Shown piece after piece: positions 1-10,161 of a stretch of DNA of 64,000 nt (position 1 is the first letter of the stretch; the number at the start of each line of letters is the position of its first letter). A program made the position numbers and the translations under genes. The notes below the pieces were generated by a model. The model had not been told where the DNA came from and searched no databases. It saw only the letters and a list, made by a program, of their open reading frames with translations. Origin of the DNA: Adiantum capillus-veneris (Eukaryota > Streptophyta > Polypodiopsida > Polypodiales > Pteridaceae); NCBI GenBank assembly GCA_014529385.2, contig CM043953.1:94649342-94713341 (forward strand), written 5' to 3'.

Positions 1-589
1 GAGTGCGGAGAAGTGCAACGTGTTGCCCCTGACGAGAGCTACGTGCCAATACGTACATTGCGGGTGTATAGTCTGGTTTTGCATACTCGGCCCACGAGCT
101 ACATATGGTGATTCGGTGAGCATATGTTATCCGTTTTCGCATTTCAGCATATCCACGCGTTTGCATTGAGTAGAGCTATACATTAGGCGCTTTAGTTTTT
201 GGAAACGACGACCTGCAAATTTCGACCAGACATCCTACGTGATTTTGCACCAGGTGTTTAGGGTTGGGATTTTGGTTCATGGACCTTGTGGAGAGTGACC
301 TATTGGTGTTAGTAGGGTCTCCTTCAAGTTCTGTGACATTTCGAGAACGTTTGATAGGTATTTGTCTCTTGAAAGCGTTGTAGGAAATCTCCTCTTATGC
401 ACTCCTAAAGGCTGTAGCTTAGACATTGGGTAGAGACCTCTGTAGGAATTAGTCGAGAGTCGGTCGAGTATAGGTTGACACCCCATGCTTGCTTCCACGC
501 GCCTGTGGGTCGAGCTTCGTCCTTAGCTGACAAATCTTGTTAGGTGAGTTCTCGCTGTGCTGACGTCCGTTGCGGCGTATCCGCCAACA
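1..589 (+). repeat. 5' LTR, 3' portion (partial)
   Basis: It aligns without gaps to 17577-18165 and ends in CCGCCAACA just before the primer site. I count about 18 differences by eye, 13 of them in the first 120 bases. It carries a half-site (AGACATCCTACGTG, 228-241) of the palindrome found in the UTRs. The promoter part of this LTR lies outside the window. Confidence 0.92.
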
Positions 590-590
590 T

Positions 591-608
591 TGGCGCCGCT
601 GCCGGGGA
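591..608 (+). other. Primer binding site, tRNA-Asp type
   Basis: TGGCGCCGCTGCCGGGGA lies one base after the 5' LTR. It is complementary to the 3' end of plant tRNA-Asp (expected TGGCGCCGTTGCCGGGGA) with one mismatch. This site would prime minus-strand DNA synthesis. tRNA-Asp priming is known from Athila-type plant elements. Confidence 0.85.
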
Positions 609-2388
609 CGAAAACCCTAGGTAGGTGACCGAGACTAGTCCTTGAGGATAGGGATTCTCTGGCTTGCCAGAGTCTCGTTTTACATTAGATAGGATCAGAG
701 GGTGGAGGACTCTCTAGGTCTTAGGAGGAGTCTAGGGAGCGAGTGTCTGGCCTAGATCCTTCGACTTAGGTAGACTTAGGTAGACTTAGATAGTTTTAGG
801 TATTAGTTGAGTTGTGGTGTAGAGAGTAGGAGTCGGAGTGGTAGAAGCGGTGAAAGGAGAGCTTGAGAGTCTGGAGAGGCCATGAAGCAACCGATACACC
901 AATATCACTATCTCACATGATGAGTAGGAGTAGGGTAAGTAGGACATCATGATTTATGATCTGGAGCACTTCATGCATGTTATACTTGCTGTTAGGTTCA
1001 TCACAAGGTTGTAAAAGACGGAAAAGAGCGTTTGAAAGCTGAAGTGAAGCTCAAAAGTTTCTCTGAGTGTTTCTGAGAGAGCTGTGGAGCATCAGGAGCA
1101 TTTCTATCAGGAAAAAATTAAATTTTAAGCCAGGAGACATCCTATGCGTAGGATGTCTATAGGGTGATCTGGTGGAAATTTTGAAATTATGAGTTGACCA
1201 ATGTGTTCAGAAGGTAGGTTTTACCCTATTTTCACCTGGAAATTGGAAGTTTGACCAAATCTTGACAGGATAAGGCCAGATAGACAAAAATTGCCAGACA
1301 TCCTACCTAAATTGTGCCAAGGCACTATTTTAAAACCAAAACCATAGGATGGCTGTATGGGCATGATCTGCATGATTTATTGAGTGCCTGAGGAATTTTT
1401 CATCTCAATTGGGTGAGAAAATTGGGTTTTAAGCAGACTTTTGCATCATTGACTGAAAAAGGCTAGGATAGCTAAAATTGTGGTCTTTTGAAATCCAAAC
1501 CAAAATCTAAGCATAGCACTGGGTTGCTGACATCAAGGGGAACCTGTGACTCAAGTTTGGGGTCAAACAGATCAAATAGACATCCTACGCGTAGGATGTG
1601 TTCTGTGTGATTTGGCACTCCAAACCCAACTTTGAGCATACCAAAGTGATCAGCACCTTGAGAGGAGTCTATGCTTTGCATTTGAAGCCATTTTGAGTAG
1701 TTAGACATGCTACGCATAGAATGTCTAATGCATGAAATTGAAGCCAGAAACTGACTGTAGGCATAGTAGGGTGTTGTATAGCCTGAGGCAAGCCTCCTAG
1801 TCAATTTTGGTCCAAATTGGAGTTGATTTGACTGGCTAGGATCAATTGACCAGGTTGTAGGTGTACAAATCAAAAAGTAAAAAGAGTTGTGGACTCAGCA
1901 CATCAAGGGGAATCTATAGTGCAAAATCCAGGCAAAACAGAGCAGATAGACATCCTACGCGTAGGATGTCTACAGCGGCTTAGTGAAGAGAAAAGCTGAC
2001 TGAGGAGATAGGGTGATGTTCCATTTGACTTAAGAGTTCCAAAACTTCTTTCAGAAGTGAAATTGGACCTTGTTTGACCTTTTGACGGAATAAAGACGGA
2101 ATTAAGACTTTCCCGGTACATTGACCAACATCCGAGGGAAGTACAGTTCCAGATTGGCAGACCTAATCAAGGACATCCGAAGTGTATAAAATACAGTAGT
2201 GGTTGAGGTTAACCCTCCAGTTATACCAATCATTACTAAGACCACCTCTAGAGGTTAAATGCTTTGATTCGATTGCCGAAATTAAATGCTTGTGTAGAGG
2301 TATATTCATCTGCAAAGCAAGAAGTTGGGCGGAAACTGATCCTTTGCCAGGTGAGTGGTTGGATTTGTGATAAATTGCACTGCCAAGT
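609..2388 (+). other. Long 5' leader of the giant element
   Basis: About 1.8 kb lie between the primer site and the first long frame. No plausible coding frame is seen. Bases 609-900 contain short direct repeats (TAGACTTAGGTAGACTTAG near 770-790). From 1135 onward the leader holds the palindromic repeat units annotated separately. Confidence 0.7.
1135..1971 (+). repeat. 5' UTR cluster of the 24-bp palindrome repeat
   Basis: Palindromic copies, each AGACATCCTACG followed at once by its reverse complement CGTAGGATGTCT or a close variant, lie at 1135-1158, 1578-1601, 1703-1726 and 1948-1971; only 1948-1971 is perfect. A half-site followed by an AATTGTGCC-like tail lies at 1296-1306. The sequence just upstream of the copies is also related (CATCAAGGGGAA near 1532 and 1903; AAACAG before the site), so these are diverged copies of a longer unit. 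The same family occurs at 12685-13562. Confidence 0.88.
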
Positions 2389-3270
2389 TTGATGAATTTA
2401 AGATCAGGAAGACACATTCTTAGAGATCAAAAGGTGGCAGGTGATCAAGGTAGCTTAGTGTCCACTCATGAGAGTGTAACTCAGGCAAGGCTAGATCCAT
2501 TAGCACTGATTATTGAGGAGGGTAGTGATACTGACACTTCATCAGATAAGTCCTTCTTCATGATGGGTAGTCAACAGCTAGGAGGTTTCTCCGATGAAGG
2601 ACCAATGCTAGGAGGAAGCACCTCCCAAAATCCTTTGAACGATTCCAAGTTCACTATAATCTTCTTAGAAGGAACAAACTCTGGGGGGTCCCTAGTTTAT
2701 TCTGACTATCGAGGACGCAAGTGTATTTGTATTGAAGAAATACCTGCTCAGAGACTGGAGATAATTCGAGTCTATGATGATGGAGATAGATTCCGAGACG
2801 AAAAGGGGAACCACTATCTGATAGTTAGTAACCCTGAGGATTACAATAGATATGGAGATAACGTGGCAAAAGGAAAAATGGTTTCACAAACTCTAGAACC
2901 ACCTCCAAACATTGATCGACCCGGAGCTCTTTTTATGTATGATAAGAAAACAACCAGGGTCTCAACCTATAATGAGAATGTGGGGATTTACAAGCATGAG
3001 AGCGAGGGAATAGTCTCTTACTTTCGTTGCAAAGAACCCTACCCAAACGAATTAAGCAAAGACAAGATTCTTTACTTATTCTCTTATGAAATTGCTATGA
3101 AGAAGGATATTGTTTTTGTTGATAGGTACGGAAGAGAATACAAACGTATTCTTCCAGAGGAGGTAGAAAAGGAAACAGTTCCAGAAACATCAACATATGC
3201 CCCCGAAGAAGTGCCGAGGGTCACCTACACCCCTAGCACGTTAAAAAAATCCCTTTTCAGAAGATTATGA
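2389..3270 (+). pseudogene. N-terminal extension of Gag
   Basis: This is an open frame of 293 codons starting MMNLRSGRH; an NLRSGR-type start is familiar from plant gypsy Gag. No known domain is recognised. It is acidic and Ser/Gly-rich at first, then has a segment with many charged and aromatic residues (about residues 90-250). The frame stops just after a run of seven A (3243-3249). Reading in the next frame past that run continues toward the Gag core at 3641, with TAG near 3351 and TAA near 3379 in between. I infer that it was once continuous with Gag and that the A run slipped. Some Tat/Ogre elements have a separate ORF upstream of gag, which is the alternative. Confidence 0.6.
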
Positions 3271-3399
3271 CGCAACCTCACATTCTACCCGACAACAGAC
3301 ATTCAACTACCACAACCAAACAACAACCCAACCATCGTTGCAGGCATGGCTTCGATAGAGTGCAACATTAGAACAAGACCGAAACTAAGATGGTTATCC

Positions 3400-4288
3400 A
3401 GCCGCACGAGGGCTAAGGGATTTACAAGAACCACCACTCTATTCACGGTATCAAGGCGAGAGTAAGACAAAAACTCAAGGGTCAACAAAGCCTGGAAGAC
3501 CACCCATAGAACAAGTTCGAAGAGATGAACCATCTCTTGCAAAAACCATCACAAATTACGGCTTAGGAGCACCACTGGGAGAGGAACCCGCCCACTACCG
3601 AAGGCTAGAGGAGGTATATCGATTAGGACAAGGAGAACCAATGATGAGATTTGTAGACCATCGTAGAATTAGACCTTCTCAAGTGAAAAAATGGGTACAC
3701 AAGAAATACACGGGAAACAGAGATCCTAGGGATCATGTAGCAGCCTTTGTGCGTGTAATTAGAGCTGAAGAGGTGTTAGACTTCCTTACCCAATTTGCAG
3801 GGTTTGGACTAACCCTAGAGGAGGATGCAGCTACTTGGTTTGACTCTGTGGAGAGTAGAGACTTTGAGTTTATGGAGGAGGTGTTTGACGAGTTTATTGA
3901 GGAATTCTCACAAAGGGGGATAGCTCATGATACAGTCTCACAAATCCATAAATTTAAACAGAAAGAAGGGGAGTTTGTACAAAAGGCAACCCTACAACTA
4001 AAAAGATATGTTAAGTTCTGTCCTATGGAAGAACTGCCAACTCAGTCCAGACTTATGCTCATATTTATTCAAGAACTAAGGAATGTAGATCTCCAGAAGG
4101 ACTTACATATGAAGAGGAGCACGACGTTAAATGAGTTAACTAAGGAGGCTCTTTACCTTGTTGACAATTGTGCAGTCTACAAAGAGGGTGAATTCAAGGA
4201 TCTTGACGATGATTCATCCTCACAACAAAGTGGAAGCAAGTCCGCTAAGACAGCATCGAAAGGAGAATTAGTTGTAAGCGAGGAGTAG
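3400..4288 (+). pseudogene. Gag capsid-like core (Retrotrans_gag)
   Basis: The open part runs from about 3400; an ATG at 3641 lies inside it. Residues such as WVHKKYTGNRDPRDHVAAF and the following hydrophobic helices with EDAATWFDSV and EEFIEEFSQRG match the plant gypsy Gag core, which forms the virus-like particle. Domain length, about 200 residues, is normal. It ends at an in-frame TAG (4286-4288) followed by two frame changes before the zinc-knuckle part. The upstream frame joins the 2389-3270 extension after a one-base shift at the A7 run. The core is recognisable but cannot be made as one full Gag without readthrough or repair. Confidence 0.8.
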
Positions 4289-4312
4289 CTTGTAGAGGAA
4301 GTGCTAAAAAAG

Positions 4313-5173
4313 ATTAACTTGTATGCCAAAACCTCGGGCTAAACAGCCAAAGTGGTGTGCTATTGAACAAAAATGGACAAACCATGTGACGGAGGAATGT
4401 TATTATAACAAGGGATATATGAGAGAACGACAGAATCTCCTCAACTTCCATCGATGCCTAGGTATCAAGCAGGCAACCTACCAGGACTTGTAGGTGTAGA
4501 AAGACCACAACCAATGTTGGGGCAGCAACAACCACCCCTACCAGGATTACGGCCAGTCGGCATAAGATACACACCAACCGTAACCGAACCAGAAGAGAAG
4601 GCTTTGGTGCCTATGCATGCATATTACGAAGATCCCAATGGATATGCTGCAAATCCTGTATATTATCCACCAGAAGAACCCCCAATGCCAGAACCTTGGA
4701 GCACGATGGGAAGTGCAGGACCACCAACAGCTGCACATGCAGCAAGAGAAGGAAGATATAGCTTGGATGAACGAACATTGTTGTTCATAGCCAACGGAGG
4801 CATGGGCGGGCAGAGACATGCATACCAACAAAGAGGAGCTCAAGGAGCACCTCAACAGCCTAAGGGACCTTACTACAAGTGTGGTGGAGACCATTGGCTA
4901 AGAGACTATTCTCATGATGAAATCATTAGAGGCAACGCATATTGCATCGAGTGTGGAATTACTCATTTGATTCATGATTGCCCTAAGAACCCGAGCAAAG
5001 GAGCAAAAACTACCTTGAACATGCTGGAAGTAGTACCTTACAGTGGAGGGTCAGAAAACGAGATAGTAATACCTAATCAGGCAGTGACACGAGCCCAAGA
5101 TCAAAGAATGATGAATGAACCCATAATTGAAGAGCCAAAAATCGATGCCCCAAGTTCAGAAACAAAAAATTAG
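4313..5173 (+). pseudogene. Gag zinc-knuckle and proline/glutamine-rich region
   Basis: At about 4320-4400, in a frame different from the core, lies a WCAIEQKWTNHVTEEC segment resembling the atypical knuckle of Tat-type Gag. From 4454 an open frame continues in the original frame. It is rich in Pro, Gln and Gly and includes two Cys/His clusters, one around YKCGGDHWLRDYSH and one YCIECGITHLIHDCPKN. The second is close to a CCHC knuckle; the first lacks the final Cys. Such knuckles bind RNA during packaging. The frame ends at TAG 5171-5173, but the same frame stays open beyond it. Confidence 0.7.
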
Positions 5174-5932
5174 AGAAGCACTTGGAAAGCTAGAAAGGCG
5201 CATATGAAAGCCATGAGAGAACGAGAGCAAACGGCTCTATCCGAGAAGGTAAAACACACGAAGGATAGATTAAAGCGGTTAGAGGATCTAGCTAGTCTAA
5301 GCTCACACACTGCGGCAACCATAGCACCCAAGGAAATAGCAGAACCCAAAAGTGCAGGATCAGGAGGATCAGTGTTGGCAGAAAAGGTAAATGAGCAGTT
5401 AGATGCACTTTTAAAAGCATACGAAGCCAGACTCAAAAACAACCAAACCCAAGAGCAAAGATGGATGACTTATCCATATGCCGAAATAGAAAAACAAAGG
5501 TTGGAAATGTGTCAAAAGATGATTGAAACAACCCAATCCTTGATAGAAAACCCGCTTGGTAAACCTGCAAGATGGCACGAAGTACCAGCTCCAACCCCTA
5601 TCAAACCAACTTTAGAGAAACAAGTAGACATGAAGGAGGGACTCACGACTGCCTCTGAGTCTCAGAGAGAACCTATCATAGTGCCAAATACAGCAAATGA
5701 GACAATTGATGGTTTTCAGCCTAAAACATTGGTAGAAATGGGTAAGGATTGTAACGGTCTAGATGACCTGTGGAAGGAAATCCGTGATGCCAGCGAAGCT
5801 AACAGGATGAGCTACCAAATGAATAACACGAGAAAAGAGAAAAATGAGATCTTACCTCCTATTGAAGAATTTGAAGCAAGATCACAAATGAACTTTGATA
5901 TGCATTCACAAGGGGGAGACCAGACTCGCTAA
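5174..5932 (+). pseudogene. Gag C-terminal / Gag-Pro linker, coiled-coil rich
   Basis: The frame resumes directly after the TAG at 5171-5173 (first ATG 5204) for about 240 codons. It is rich in Glu, Lys and Arg with heptad-like spacing (REREQTALSEKVKHTKDRLKRLEDL), which suggests a coiled coil. No catalytic motif is seen. It stops at TAA 5930-5932, while the next frame is open across that point into the protease part, so Gag and Pol are offset here by a frame change around 5915-5930. Whether this is an ancestral programmed shift or a mutation cannot be decided from one copy. Confidence 0.6.
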
Positions 5933-6768
5933 AAACTCTACCTTCGTACCTAGGGGAGTATGAAGCCAAGTCTGAGGTGAGAGCAATCCCATCTCAAAGA
6001 CTTTCTTCTAACAGAGTGATGGATTCACAAGGGTTGATTGAGTTATTGTCCACCCCTGTGGCATGCACAATCACATTAGCCGAACTCCTAAGGCTACGGC
6101 CAAACATGTGGACCACCGTAGGCAAATGCTTAGACAAATTTGGAGTAAAAGACCGCACCTCGAAGCTTCAAGAAGGGATCAGAGAATTGGACAAGCCTCA
6201 ACTAAACACTAGGCCAGTACCTTTAAACAAGGTTGGAGAATATTGCGAGGGAGAAGATGGAAACACCACGCTACCAGTAGAATTTCAAGGAGTAGTTTCC
6301 AAAGCTATTCTTGACAGTGGAGCAAGAGTCGCTATCGCCACCAAGGAAATCTGGAAAAAATCAAAAAAACCGGCTTTGAGAGCTACCAGAATGAAATTGC
6401 AATTGGCAGATGGGTTCATGGAAAAGCCTCTAGGACTTTTAGAAAAAGTAATTGTCACCTCCTGTGGAATCGAGTATGAGTATACATTTGCAATAGTCGA
6501 TTTTGACAAAAAGAACAATTACAAGATCATCTTGGGAAGACCATTCATGAGACAATTAAAGATGGTCCAGGATTGGGGTTACGACCACATATACCTCAGA
6601 CATGGCGAGACTACAATCAAAATACACTTAAAAGACCATAGTTACAAAGATGTGAACCAGACACCAGTGGAAGAGTTTGATTCAGCTACATTGGCAGGGT
6701 CCGAACTCCCAGCATGGTTAGGGCAAAAAAAAAGAGCTATGGATGTGCGGAGCTTCACATTGTGGTAG
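5920..6768 (+). CDS. Aspartic protease domain 1 (retropepsin-like, PR1)
   Basis: This open frame (first ATG 5977) holds a retropepsin-like domain. The catalytic motif is AILDSGA, with DSGA at 6313-6324, and the C-terminal hydrophobic-Gly motif IILGRP is at about 6526-6543. Retropepsins work as dimers and cut Gag-Pol into mature proteins. The spacing of the two motifs, about 70 residues, is normal for plant gypsy elements. The frame ends at TAG 6766-6768 a few codons after a run of A (about 6727-6735); the next frame is open from 6743 toward RT, so a homopolymer slip probably separates PR1 from RT. A second domain of this fold follows integrase at 9772-10161. Confidence 0.85.
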   Translation, partial: PDSLKTLPSYLGEYEAKSEVRAIPSQRLSSNRVMDSQGLIELLSTPVACTITLAELLRLRPNMWTTVGKCLDKFGVKDRTSKLQEGIRELDKPQLNTRPVPLNKVGEYCEGEDGNTTLPVEFQGVVSKAILDSGARVAIATKEIWKKSKKPALRATRMKLQLADGFMEKPLGLLEKVIVTSCGIEYEYTFAIVDFDKKNNYKIILGRPFMRQLKMVQDWGYDHIYLRHGETTIKIHLKDHSYKDVNQTPVEEFDSATLAGSELPAWLGQKKRAMDVRSFTLW

Positions 6769-8755
6769 CTTAAAAAGAGAGGAATGCATTTTAGAAAGAG
6801 CTATTGAGGACAAGGATTATATTCCGGAACCTTTTCCTGAAGATGCCTTAGAACCTCTGGAATGGGAACACATACTAGCACCATTGGATGTCTGTACCAT
6901 TACAGATAGCCCAACGACAAAATTTTACGATAAAGATGGCTATGATGTGCTACTCTATTACATGGTAAGCCTTATACTAGTAGGAGATGAGATTGTAGAA
7001 CGACCAGAACAAGAAGAGTTTTATAACTCCTGGGAGCATCTGGAGGTAAATAATGATGCAGATAACTAGTGTTCAGACAGCTCAAGCGAGCGTGGAAAGA
7101 AAACAACGAATATCAAGTTTTATGATTTTGCCAATCAGCACCCTAGACGCCAGGAACGCTATAGAAAAAAACGAGCAGAAAACAAAATTAGAGAGAACCT
7201 GATGCCTAGGATAAAAGATAAAACTCACTATCTAATGCTTGTCAAAGCAGAGGATTGTGTAAAAGACCAAATATCAGAAAGATTCTCAAAAGTTCGAAGG
7301 GAACGAACGCAGGAGGAAATAAAACAAGTACGGAAAGCTAAAACAGAAACAAAATCAAAAAAATCTCAACAATCAAAACAAAAAAAAACAAAAGACCAAG
7401 AGTGGACCAAAAAGAAATACCAAGAACTAAAACGGTCGTTACGAGAGGTATGGACGACTGAGGGAGAAAGTGATGGTAAGGAGGAGTCAGAAAAAGGAAA
7501 CATGAATGTACCATCACACTATCGGAAATTCACCATACAGGACAGAAAAATCATAATGACACCACCAGTCAGGGAAAGAATAAACCAGGAATCATACGAT
7601 GGGCCGAAAAATGCAAAACGGATAGACCTCGCTGAGCCAAGCGAAAAGCCTCAACCGGTCTATATCGCAACTGATTTAGAGCCTGAAGAAGAAGAACTTC
7701 TAACACGACTTCTCAAGAAGTATAAAGATGTGTTTGCATGGTCCTACAAAGACCTCAAAGGAGTTGATCCATCGATATGCCAACATACAATTCCATTGAA
7801 ATCAGATGCCAAACCTAGCAAACAGTGTCCTTACACATATAATGACACATTTGCTAAACGAATCAAAGAGGAGATTGACAAGCTGATGGATGCTAAATTC
7901 ATCTATGAAATCGAACATACAGATTGGGTGTCACCCATTGTGGTTGTTCCCAAAAAGAATGGAAAGCTGCGCGTGTATGTGAACCTCAAAAAAGTAAATG
8001 CAGCCACCATAAGGGATAATAATCCCTTGCCTATCACAGAACATGTACTTGAGAGGGTGGCTGGTAAACGGGCTTATTCCTTTCTAGATGGATTTTCAGG
8101 GTACAATCAACTGGCAATTGCAATAGAGGATCAACACAAAACAACATTTTCCACAGAATGGGGAATATATGCGTATAGAGTTATGTCTTTTGGCTTGACC
8201 AATGCCCCATCTACCTTCCAAAGGTTAATGACTCATGCGTTCAAAGAATACCTGAGAATATTCTTAGAAATATATATGGATGATCTTTGTGTCCACTCTC
8301 TTCTACGAGAAGAACATATTGACCATTTACAAAAGGTATTTGAAAAATACAGAACATATCGAATCTGTCTTAACCCGAAAAAGTGCATTTTCATGGTTAG
8401 GCAAGGCCGCATCTTATGGCGTATTGTCTCAAGAAATGGCATAACCACTGACCTAGACAAAATCAAAGTCATAGTAGACTTGCCCAGGCCTACTAATGCC
8501 AAACAAGTACAATCCTTCATGGGACACTGCGGATATTATCAAAGATTCATATATATGTATGCAGTCATCGTACAACCTCTGTATCGTTTATTAGTCAATT
8601 TCGACTGGACTGAGGAATGTGAAACTTCATTCCAAAAGATGAAGAAAAACCTTGTATCAGCACCTGTACTTAAAGCACCAGATTGGGAAAAGATATTCCA
8701 TGTTCACATTGATGCATCTGCATATGCAGTTGGGAGTATTCTGGCTTTGCAAAAT
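6743..8755 (+). pseudogene. Reverse transcriptase with start of RNase H
   Basis: One frame runs from 6743 to the deletion scar near 8756, broken once by TAG at 7067-7069. The N-terminal 300 residues are charged and unrecognised. RT begins near 7680: the finger motif VSPIVVVPKKNGKLRVYVN, the palm motif FLDGFSGYNQ with the first catalytic Asp, then FGLTNAPSTFQ and the YMDD box at 8273-8284. The connection domain follows, with QSFMGHCGYYQRFI. RNase H starts (HVHIDASAYAVGSILAL, about 8700-8750) and is cut off. All RT catalytic residues are present. The frame runs on to 8938 in a non-homologous phase because the integrase core follows directly in another frame. Confidence 0.88.
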
Positions 8756-8763
8756 GGGGCATT

Positions 8764-9633
8764 CATTTTGTGGGGCCTATTTCACCCCCTGCATATCGCA
8801 CCCATACCCAATATATCATTGTGGCTACAGACTATCTCACAAAATGGACGGAAGCCAAGGCAACACAAAAAGCAGACGCACGAACCACTGCACAATTTTT
8901 GTATGAGAATGTCTTTGTACGATACGGATTACCAATAGAAATTGTCAGTGATCGAGGAACACATTTTCTTAATGAAGTCATTAAATATCTACTAGAGGAA
9001 TTCATGGTCATACATAGAAAATCTGCTCCATATCATCCACAGGCAAATGGACAAGCTGAGGCCACAAATAAAACACTATGCACTGTTCTGACTAAAATTG
9101 TATCAGAGTCAAGGATAGACTGGGATCAGCAGTTACACTCAACACTATGAGCATACAGGGTAGCTTACAAAACATCAATAGAAACAACACCGTACAACAT
9201 GGTGTTTGGTCTAAACGCTATATTACCCATAGAGTTTTTAATTCCAACTCTACGAGTAGCGAAACGCTTAGAATGGACAGGGCATGAGCTCTCTTTAAGA
9301 ATAGATGATCTTGAAAAGCTAGATGAACTTCGATTGAGAGCTGTAGCTTCGATCTATGCTAAAAAGAGAAGACAAAAAGAGTTTTTTGACAAGCATGTGC
9401 GCATGAAACAGTTCAAAACAAGTGATTATGTACTTGTTTATACCTTGAAGCAACATGTCAAGAAACTTAAAAAGCGAGGGATGGGACCCTTTGTGATTAG
9501 TGACTTATCACAAAGTGGAGCTGTCAAGCTTCCTACATTAGCAGGTGAAGAAATGCCAAATTGGATTAGTGGGTGTCGATTAAAAAAGTATCATTTACCA
9601 CTAACACAGGATATGCTTCAACAAATACATTGA
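8764..9633 (+). pseudogene. Integrase catalytic core and C-terminal domain (N-terminal zinc domain missing)
   Basis: From about 8764 a frame one off from RT gives FVGPISPP, the usual start of the gypsy integrase core. The triad is intact: Asp 8830-8832, Asp 8950-8952 and Glu 9058-9060, the last two separated by 35 residues (D-X35-E). TGA at 9148-9150 stands where a Trp is usual before AYR; the same frame then continues through NMVFGLNAILPIEF to a basic C-terminal domain (GMGPFVISDLSQSGAVKL). The HHCC zinc domain expected upstream is absent because of the RNase H/IN deletion. The frame ends at TGA 9631-9633, after which the same frame is open again into the second protease domain. No chromodomain is seen. 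Confidence 0.87.
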
Positions 9634-10161
9634 GAAAAACAACGGATGAAGGAGAAACAAAGGGTACGAGAAGAAGCCCAAGCAGAAGCAAAAGAACGCA
9701 TTGCAAAAAGACGGCTTCTACGACAACAACAACAATGTGGATCACCGTTGCGAATAAATGCTATTTGACTAATGAATTTTGATGAAGACACAGTGGAGCC
9801 AATAATTGCAATCAAAGTGGGTAGCAATCCAGTTGAATCGATGGCATTGCTTGATTCTGGAGCTCAAGCAAATCTGATCTCTTACAAATTATACAAACAG
9901 CTCAAGCCCAAAGGTCAACTACATCCTACTCCACAAGTGCTGGAAAGTAGTACATCACATTCACTGAAAACATTGGGCTGGATTATATTGCATGTACAAC
10001 TACATCAATATATTTACCCACACAAGTTTTATGTGGTTGAGAATGAAAGCACACAACACCCCATGTTGTTAGGACAACCTTCGCAAAAAGAGTATAATGT
10101 GCAGATAGATTGGAATGCGGATGCAGTCAAAATTAGCATGCACAAGAACAACAGGTGGTAG
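9634..10161 (+). CDS. Second retropepsin-like aspartic protease domain downstream of integrase (PR2)
   Basis: From ATG 9772 the frame encodes about 129 residues with the retropepsin signature: SMALLDSGAQANLIS, with DSGA at 9853-9864, and a distal PMLLGQP motif (MLLGQ 10063-10077), about 67 residues later. This matches PR1 in motif order and spacing although the sequences differ greatly. The frame is the same as integrase; between them lie only TGA 9631 and TGA 9766 plus a Lys/Glu/Gln-rich linker of about 45 residues. I infer an original IN-linker-PR2 fusion in which two CGA codons became TGA. Role unknown: a second maturation protease or a ddi1-like domain captured by the element are both possible. 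Confidence 0.78.

Noticed and set aside
228-275. Telomere-like GTTTAGGGTTGGG in the LTRs
   Set aside because: Single occurrence per LTR without tandem TTTAGGG units.
9148-9150. Stop codon suppression, selenocysteine or U-to-C RNA editing to explain in-frame stops
   Set aside because: Stops occur throughout several unrelated dead elements together with frameshifts and deletions; mutation explains them. U-to-C editing is known from organelles, not nuclear transposons.
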